A stretch of 64,000 bases of DNA from an uncultured Ignavibacteriota bacterium (GTDB taxonomy: Bacteria > Bacteroidota > Ignavibacteria > Palsa-1295): contig CAIUMP010000061.1 in assembly GCA_903900335.1 (NCBI GenBank), positions 1-64,000 on the forward strand, in the 5' to 3' direction. Positions 58,667 through 64,000 of this stretch are shown piece after piece (positions within the stretch are counted from its first letter, which is position 1; each line of letters opens with the position of its first letter). A program made the translations under genes and the position numbers. The notes beneath the pieces were generated by a model that saw only the letters and a list, made by a program, of their open reading frames with translations, made no database searches and was not told the DNA's origin.

Positions 58667-59461
58667 ATGACCGAAACCACGTACCAAACGCTCCTACTCT
58701 CCGTCAACGGATCCGTAGCGGAAGTCACCATCAATCGCCCCGACAAACTAAACGCTCTCAGCGCGCAGGTACTCAACGACCTGCGCCATCTTGTCGCTGA
58801 TCTCCGTGAGCGGGAGGACATCCGCGCCGTCATCATCACGGGTGCAGGAGAAAAGGCCTTCGTCGCCGGGGCAGACATCGGCGAGCTTGCTGCACTCAAC
58901 GATTGGGAAACTGGTACAGAGTTCGCTCGCAGTGGGCAGGCAGTCTTCAGCCTCATCGAGACATCCCCTAAACCTTTCATCGCTGCCGTAAATGGCTTCG
59001 CACTTGGTGGCGGCTGTGAACTTGCACTCGCTTGCCATATTCGTATCTGTTCAGAGAATGCGAAGTTCGGCCAGCCGGAAGTCAATCTTGGTATCATCCC
59101 CGGCTATGGCGGCACCCAGCGACTGACGCGCGTCATGGGCCGCACGTATGCGACCGACCTCATTCTCACTGGCCGCATGATCAACGCAACTGAAGCACAC
59201 GCTCATGAGATCGTCTCCCGCGTGGTGCCACTGACCGATCTGATGAAGACCGCCCGCGAGATCGCCAGCACCATCGCCGCGAAGGCACCGCTGGCGGTTC
59301 GCGCGTCTATCGAGGCGATCTTTATGGGAAGCGAAGAAACGATCGAGGAAGGACTCGACCGAGAAGCCACGCTGTTTGGCCGCCTCACCACCAGCGCCGA
59401 TTTCCACGAAGGCACCACCGCGTTTCTCGAAAAGCGCGCCGCCAATTTCCAGGGACAATAA
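58667..59461 (+). CDS. Enoyl-CoA hydratase/isomerase
   Basis: VTINRPDKLNALSAQVLNDLRHL; AFVAGADIGEL; FIAAVNGFALGGGCELALACHIRI; PEVNLGIIPGYGGTQRLTRVMG. Confidence 0.95.
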   Translation: MTETTYQTLLLSVNGSVAEVTINRPDKLNALSAQVLNDLRHLVADLREREDIRAVIITGAGEKAFVAGADIGELAALNDWETGTEFARSGQAVFSLIETSPKPFIAAVNGFALGGGCELALACHIRICSENAKFGQPEVNLGIIPGYGGTQRLTRVMGRTYATDLILTGRMINATEAHAHEIVSRVVPLTDLMKTAREIASTIAAKAPLAVRASIEAIFMGSEETIEEGLDREATLFGRLTTSADFHEGTTAFLEKRAANFQGQ

Positions 59462-59479
59462 GCACGCCGCATTATTCCC

Positions 59480-60601
59480 ATGGAACGGGACGAATTATCC
59501 TATTACCTGGCCCTGCATTTTACGAGCGGAATTGGCTCACGGCGGTTGCTCACGTTGTGCCAGTATTTCGGCGGCCCCGAGCAAGCTTTTCACGCTTCAG
59601 CACAGGCCCTGCTGGATGTTCCAGGTTTCGGCAAAGGCGTCACCGATGCGTTTGTTCTCAGCCGTGAGGCCGCCCTCGTCGACGCGCGGAAGCAATTAGA
59701 GCGGCTCTCCGATGAAACGAGCATCATCACCTATTACGACGAAGGCTATCCCGAATTGCTCAAGTCAACCTACTCCCCACCGCCGCTACTTTACGTCCGT
59801 GGCAATGCCGATCTGCTTCGCGGAGAGAAGTTGATCGCCATCGTCGGCAGCCGTAAGACCAGCGATTATGGCCGACGCGCCGCGCAAGAGATCGCCCAAG
59901 GCTTGGTGAAAGAAGGAGTAACTGTCGTCAGTGGCTTCGCAAAGGGGATCGATACCATCGCGCATACGGCTACCTATGAGAGCGGCGGTAAGACCATTGC
60001 TGTGCTCGGCTCGGGCGTAGATGTGATCTACCCACCGACGAACAAACTACTCGCATCGGACCTGATCGCGAGCGGGCGCGGCGCTATCGTCTCCGAACTT
60101 CCGCTCGGCACAACACCCGATGCGCGAAATTTTCCGTGGAGAAATCGCATAGTCAGTGGCTTATCAACCGCAACCGTCATCATCGAAAGCGAAGTGCAAG
60201 GTGGTTCGATGATCACGGCATCACTGGCTCTCGACGAAAGCCGCGAAGTCTTCGCAATCCCTGGGGACATTCACCGGCCATCGAGCGCGGGCCCCAATCA
60301 TCTCATCCGAGAAAGCCGCGCTAAGCTTGTCGTCAATGCGGATCAAATGCTGGCGGAGCTTGGCTGGATCGATCGACCAGGAATGATGAAGCGACCACAG
60401 CCGGTCTCACGCGCCAACCTGAGTCTGTTCGAATCCAAGATCGTTGATGTTCTCGAGGCTGCTGGGGGCCCACTGCAGGTCGACATCCTCGCCGAACGTG
60501 CCGGACTCGACGTCCAGGACATACTCGTTCAGCTACTCACTCTTGAGTTCAAATCCATCGTCCGCCAGATGGCTGGCAAGCAGTTCATGCTGGTAGGCTA
60601 A
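59480..60601 (+). CDS. dprA: DNA-processing protein DprA
   Basis: IAIVGSRKTSDYGRRAAQEIAQGLVKEGVTVVSGFAKGIDTIAHTATYESGGKTIAVLGSGVDVIYPPTNK; FPWRNRIVSGLS; EVFAIPGDIHRPSSAGPNHLI. Confidence 0.96.
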   Translation: MERDELSYYLALHFTSGIGSRRLLTLCQYFGGPEQAFHASAQALLDVPGFGKGVTDAFVLSREAALVDARKQLERLSDETSIITYYDEGYPELLKSTYSPPPLLYVRGNADLLRGEKLIAIVGSRKTSDYGRRAAQEIAQGLVKEGVTVVSGFAKGIDTIAHTATYESGGKTIAVLGSGVDVIYPPTNKLLASDLIASGRGAIVSELPLGTTPDARNFPWRNRIVSGLSTATVIIESEVQGGSMITASLALDESREVFAIPGDIHRPSSAGPNHLIRESRAKLVVNADQMLAELGWIDRPGMMKRPQPVSRANLSLFESKIVDVLEAAGGPLQVDILAERAGLDVQDILVQLLTLEFKSIVRQMAGKQFMLVG

Positions 60602-60693
60602 GGATCTCCTCGAAAGCCCGCGTTCGTTTCCAGGAGCTTTAGGAAGAAACCTGTCGTTTCCAAACGCCTTTTAACATACAAATACTAATAGAT

Positions 60694-61131
60694 ATGATCA
60701 AAGTATTATTCATCGCCATGATGGCTCTCGGCCTCGTGGCATCGCCTTCTATCGGAGCTAAGAAGCCGAAGCAAAAAGAGAAGATCGTTACAACGCCATC
60801 GGGACTCCAATATGTCGACGAAGTCGTTGGCAAAGGGACTCTTGCGGAAGTCGGCAAAAAGGTATCGATCCGGTGTGTAGGTAAACTTGCAGACTCTACC
60901 GAGTTCTGGGCCACTACCGCAAAATACAATTACGATCAGCCGCTTGAATTTTTGGTTGGTTCCGCGGCAATGGTCAAGGGCATGGATGAAGGCGTGCGCG
61001 GTATGCACGTTGGCGGTCGAAGGAAGATCGTGATCCCGGCAAACCTTGGTTACGGAGATCGAGGCCGAGCGCCGGCGGTACCACCCAAGGCGACACTCAT
61101 TTTCGATGTCCAAATGCTGGACGTTAAGTAA
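60694..61131 (+). CDS. Secreted FKBP-type peptidyl-prolyl cis-trans isomerase
   Basis: Signal peptide; [18 protein letters not shown]...KGMDEGVRGMHVGGRRKIVIPANLGYGDRG...ATLIFDVQMLDV. Confidence 0.92.
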   Translation: MIKVLFIAMMALGLVASPSIGAKKPKQKEKIVTTPSGLQYVDEVVGKGTLAEVGKKVSIRCVGKLADSTEFWATTAKYNYDQPLEFLVGSAAMVKGMDEGVRGMHVGGRRKIVIPANLGYGDRGRAPAVPPKATLIFDVQMLDVK

Positions 61132-61157
61132 TCCCACGCTCGATCTGAGATACATCC

Positions 61158-61514
61158 ATGGAAACAATCACAACTCCTTCCGGGCTCCAATACATCGATG
61201 ATGTCGTCGGAACCGGACCAATGCCAAAGGCCGGCCAAAAGATCTCTGTGAACTACACTGGGATGCTGACCGACGAGACCAAATTCGACTCCAACGTGGA
61301 TCCGAAGTTCGGGCACGTTTCACCATTCGAATTCAAAGTAGGCACGGGCCAGGTCATTCAAGGCTGGGACGAGGGCCTTCTGACGATGAATGTCGGTGGC
61401 AAGCGCAGACTCATCATCCCCTATGACCTTGCCTATGGCGTGCGCGGAATGCCGCCAACGATCCCGGCAAGGGCGACGCTGATCTTCGACGTTGAGCTCG
61501 TCGCGATCAAGTAA
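61158..61514 (+). CDS. Cytosolic FKBP-type peptidyl-prolyl cis-trans isomerase
   Basis: [37 protein letters not shown]...[28 protein letters not shown]; no signal peptide. Confidence 0.93.
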   Translation: METITTPSGLQYIDDVVGTGPMPKAGQKISVNYTGMLTDETKFDSNVDPKFGHVSPFEFKVGTGQVIQGWDEGLLTMNVGGKRRLIIPYDLAYGVRGMPPTIPARATLIFDVELVAIK

Positions 61515-61537
61515 TCGCGAACAACAGCATCAAACAA

Positions 61538-61570
61538 AACGCCGCGTGACCTTTGTCTCGCGGCGTTTTT
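61538..61570 (+). terminator. Intrinsic terminator downstream of the FKBP pair
   Basis: AACGCCGCG ... CGCGGCGTTTTT. Confidence 0.85.
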
Positions 61571-61697
61571 AGCATTTCACCTTCCGTCATTGCGAGGAGT
61601 CCCGGAGAACCGACGAAGCTGTCATTGGTCTTTCTCCGCCCTGACAACCGATTGCTCCGTCACATCGATGCAGCCAAGGGAATCGCGCTCTATCCTA

Positions 61698-62396
61698 TCA
61701 CTCCGTCTTCCTGTCCGCCAACTCCTTGGCCGCCTTGCGCTTCTTCCACTGGTACCACAAATAGACCCCAATGCCAATCGCAATGAGCGTGATCGTAATG
61801 CCTGCGCGCTTAACCCACTTTTCCAGCAGTGGCAGGTTCGAACCAAACGCATATCCCAACGAGCCATAGATGGATGCCCAGACGATTCCTCCGAGCACAT
61901 TGTAAACCAAGAACTGGAAATAGTTCAGATGGTGCGCACCCACAAGCACGGCGATCCAGGTTCGAGCGATCGAAACAAACCTTCCAAAAAAAACGGCCTT
62001 ACCTCCATGGATCTTCAGATAGCCTTGGGCTTTCTCATAACGCTCGTCCGTGAGTCCTACAAACTTGCCGTATTTGCGGATCAGCTTCCTTCCACCCTCA
62101 CGTCCGATCCAATAGCCAATGCTGTCCCCGGTGATGGCACCGCCGGCCGCCGCGCCGATAACACCGTAGATACTGAGAATACCAGAACTTGCAGCATACG
62201 CCGAAGCAAATAGGAGCATCGTCTCGCCAGGGAAGGGCACTCCCATGCTCTCGATCATCACCACCAGAAACACGATGACGTAGCCATAGTCAACCAACGC
62301 CTGATCTAACAGCCCCTGGAAGTCCTTCCAGAAGCTGGCGACGTGCATGAAAAGCGTCAGAAAATCCGACAGGTAATGCGCCGAAAGGAGGATCAT
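61698..62396 (-). CDS. DedA/SNARE-associated family membrane protein
   Basis: ESMGVPFPGETMLLFASAYAASSGILSIYGVIGAAAGGAITGDSIGYWIGREGGRKLIRKYGKFVGLTDERYEKAQGYLKIHGGKAVFFGRFVSIARTWIAVLVG. Confidence 0.93.
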   Translation of the reverse strand: MILLSAHYLSDFLTLFMHVASFWKDFQGLLDQALVDYGYVIVFLVVMIESMGVPFPGETMLLFASAYAASSGILSIYGVIGAAAGGAITGDSIGYWIGREGGRKLIRKYGKFVGLTDERYEKAQGYLKIHGGKAVFFGRFVSIARTWIAVLVGAHHLNYFQFLVYNVLGGIVWASIYGSLGYAFGSNLPLLEKWVKRAGITITLIAIGIGVYLWYQWKKRKAAKELADRKTE

Positions 62397-62540
62397 TCGG
62401 GGATATGACTTATGGGGTAGATCGTCGGGGTCGTGGGGTAGCTCTCAAAAATTAGAGGACGAATTAGCTCTCTATCTAAACGGCACAATCCGAACTTGCG
62501 TTGCGGTTTCGAACAGCAAGCGACCCAGAGAAACAACCAC

Positions 62541-62568
62541 AAAAAAAACCGGGACCTTTCGGTCCCGG
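62541..62568 (-). terminator. Strong intrinsic terminator of the 62603 gene
   Basis: Minus strand reads CCGGGACC-GAAA-GGTCCCGG-TTTTTTTT. Confidence 0.95.
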
Positions 62569-62602
62569 CGTTTCTTAATCCGTTAATGAGATAAACCGTG
62601 AA

Positions 62603-64000
62603 TCAATTCTGATTCACAACTCTGATCTCCTTCGATCCAAGCGAAGAGCGGGCGATAATGGTGTACGTACCATTGCCGAGCTTTCGTGCATCGAACGACG
62701 CGGTGTAGGTATTGTCTCCTGACAAGGAGTACATCGGCTTCGAAACTTCGCGTCCGAGGACGTCATACGCTGCGAAGGTGACATCGCGCTCGCCAGCCTC
62801 GGTGGTGTATGTAACCTTTGTTGTGCCACGGAAGGGATTCGCCGAAGCAACCAATCCGGTAGCGGTGCCAACTGCCGTCGGGCTAACACCGGCTGCATCG
62901 GAAGACAACAACCAATTCACGCAATTCTGCATGATCGTCGTCGCACTTGCCTGCTTAGAAATGCCGCCGAAGTCAAATCCCAAGTAGACCAAACGGGCGT
63001 GGGTAGCCGGATCCTTATACCAAGAACCAGCGATCTCCTTCGGCTTGCCATCGAAATAGAAAAGCGGAGTCGAGTTCGAGTCGATTGTGTAGTCTTCCGT
63101 CAAGATCACGCTCGTTGGCACATCGGTCACGCTGATGCCCTTGCTGATCGGATCGGTCGTGCCGGTGATCGTAAACGACTTCAAGCCAGTTATCTGGTTG
63201 CTGGAATTCACCGTATAACGATTGATCGAGTGCGGTGTGCTGAGTCCCAAACGGGCATAGAAATCCAGAACGTCCTGAGTTTGCGTCGAACCGGATTGCG
63301 AGAAATTGGGATCAAGGCCATAGTACATTGCCCAGATCGAATTGATGAACACTTTGCCACCTGCATTCAACTGCGAGGTGATGTCCGTCACAACCGTCGG
63401 ATCCGTATAAATACCACCATTATCCAAGATCGGCACATTGTTATAGATCGTGACCGGATAGGTGGTGGGGAACACGCTGTAGGTGCTTGCATTCAACGGA
63501 ATCACTGCGGAGTGCGTCTTTAGGCTATCCGGGATACCCGTTAGAACGGCGGCTTCGGCCGCACCACCTGAGGCAAAGATACCGCAGCGAACATTATCCG
63601 AAAGCAGGCTTACTGCACCTGAGTAGGTTGTGACAAGGTAGCCTTCCTTGACCGGAATTGCATTGAACTTTACAGTAACATAGCCTGAATTCTCAGGTGC
63701 CGTGACCGTGAGAACGGCCTTACCAACGTTACCTGGATCAATGCTCAGGCTCGGCGGTGTGATCTTCGCCACCCAGCCGGTTGGAAGTACAAGTGCAGGA
63801 TCAATTCCGAGGCTAAGGGTGACTGGGTCTGTCCCATTGTTCGAGAAACTGACATTCGAGGTGACATCACCATTCGACTTCGCGGTCATATAACGATCCG
63901 GCGAATTGACTGTGATGCTCGTCGTCAAATACTTCGGACGTGATCCGATGAGCGGCACTTGATCCACATCGAGGATGGTATTTGAAGCAGCGTTGGTCTT
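62603..64000 (-). CDS. Secreted protein with T9SS C-terminal sorting domain, truncated by the window edge
   Basis: Frame stays open past the nominal 63967 start (KTNAASNTILDVDQVP...); C-term VASANPFRGTTKVTYTTEAGERDVTFAAYDVLGREVSKPMYSL...KLGNGTYTIIARSSLGSKEIRVVNQN. Confidence 0.85.
   Translation of the reverse strand, partial: KTNAASNTILDVDQVPLIGSRPKYLTTSITVNSPDRYMTAKSNGDVTSNVSFSNNGTDPVTLSLGIDPALVLPTGWVAKITPPSLSIDPGNVGKAVLTVTAPENSGYVTVKFNAIPVKEGYLVTTYSGAVSLLSDNVRCGIFASGGAAEAAVLTGIPDSLKTHSAVIPLNASTYSVFPTTYPVTIYNNVPILDNGGIYTDPTVVTDITSQLNAGGKVFINSIWAMYYGLDPNFSQSGSTQTQDVLDFYARLGLSTPHSINRYTVNSSNQITGLKSFTITGTTDPISKGISVTDVPTSVILTEDYTIDSNSTPLFYFDGKPKEIAGSWYKDPATHARLVYLGFDFGGISKQASATTIMQNCVNWLLSSDAAGVSPTAVGTATGLVASANPFRGTTKVTYTTEAGERDVTFAAYDVLGREVSKPMYSLSGDNTYTASFDARKLGNGTYTIIARSSLGSKEIRVVNQN

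Overview
The window is a roughly 64 kb, gene-dense bacterial chromosome segment. T9SS-type C-terminal tails, TAnnTTTG-like promoter boxes and the gene families present suggest a Bacteroidota/Chlorobi-group lineage (Kapabacteria/Ignavibacteria-like); this placement is inference. I saw no CRISPR array, no convincing intact tRNA/rRNA and no intact transposase. Recognisable content, in order: an edge-truncated Eco57I-type restriction/methyltransferase (minus strand, GTG start, missing from the ORF track because it runs off the window); a VWA-OmpA protein; aat; a giant ASH/Hydin-repeat T9SS protein; amt plus a porin; msrA; two outer-membrane proteins; egtD-egtB; a second T9SS protein; an ABC ATPase; polysaccharide genes; acpS; a MerR regulator; a TetR/HlyD/EmrB-MFS/TolC/two ABC-2-permease efflux locus; nuoABCD; a fused NDP-sugar pyrophosphorylase/degenerate phosphomannomutase; an accessory island at about 45.6-50.1 kb with repeats, an orphan HTH protein and unrecognised proteins; an M28 peptidase; prmA; ppx/gppA; a cysteine desulfurase; an ECF sigma locus; lpxD; enoyl-CoA hydratase; dprA; two FKBPs; DedA; and a T9SS protein running off the right edge. 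The most unusual signals are (i) a palindromic element inserted in frame in the restriction/methyltransferase gene, (ii) several unrelated-looking repeats that share an inverted-repeat-of-palindromes architecture, one of them inside the efflux operon, (iii) a 40-bp tandem palindrome array beside a T9SS-tail relic, and (iv) an uncharacterised HTH plus acidic low-complexity protein island.
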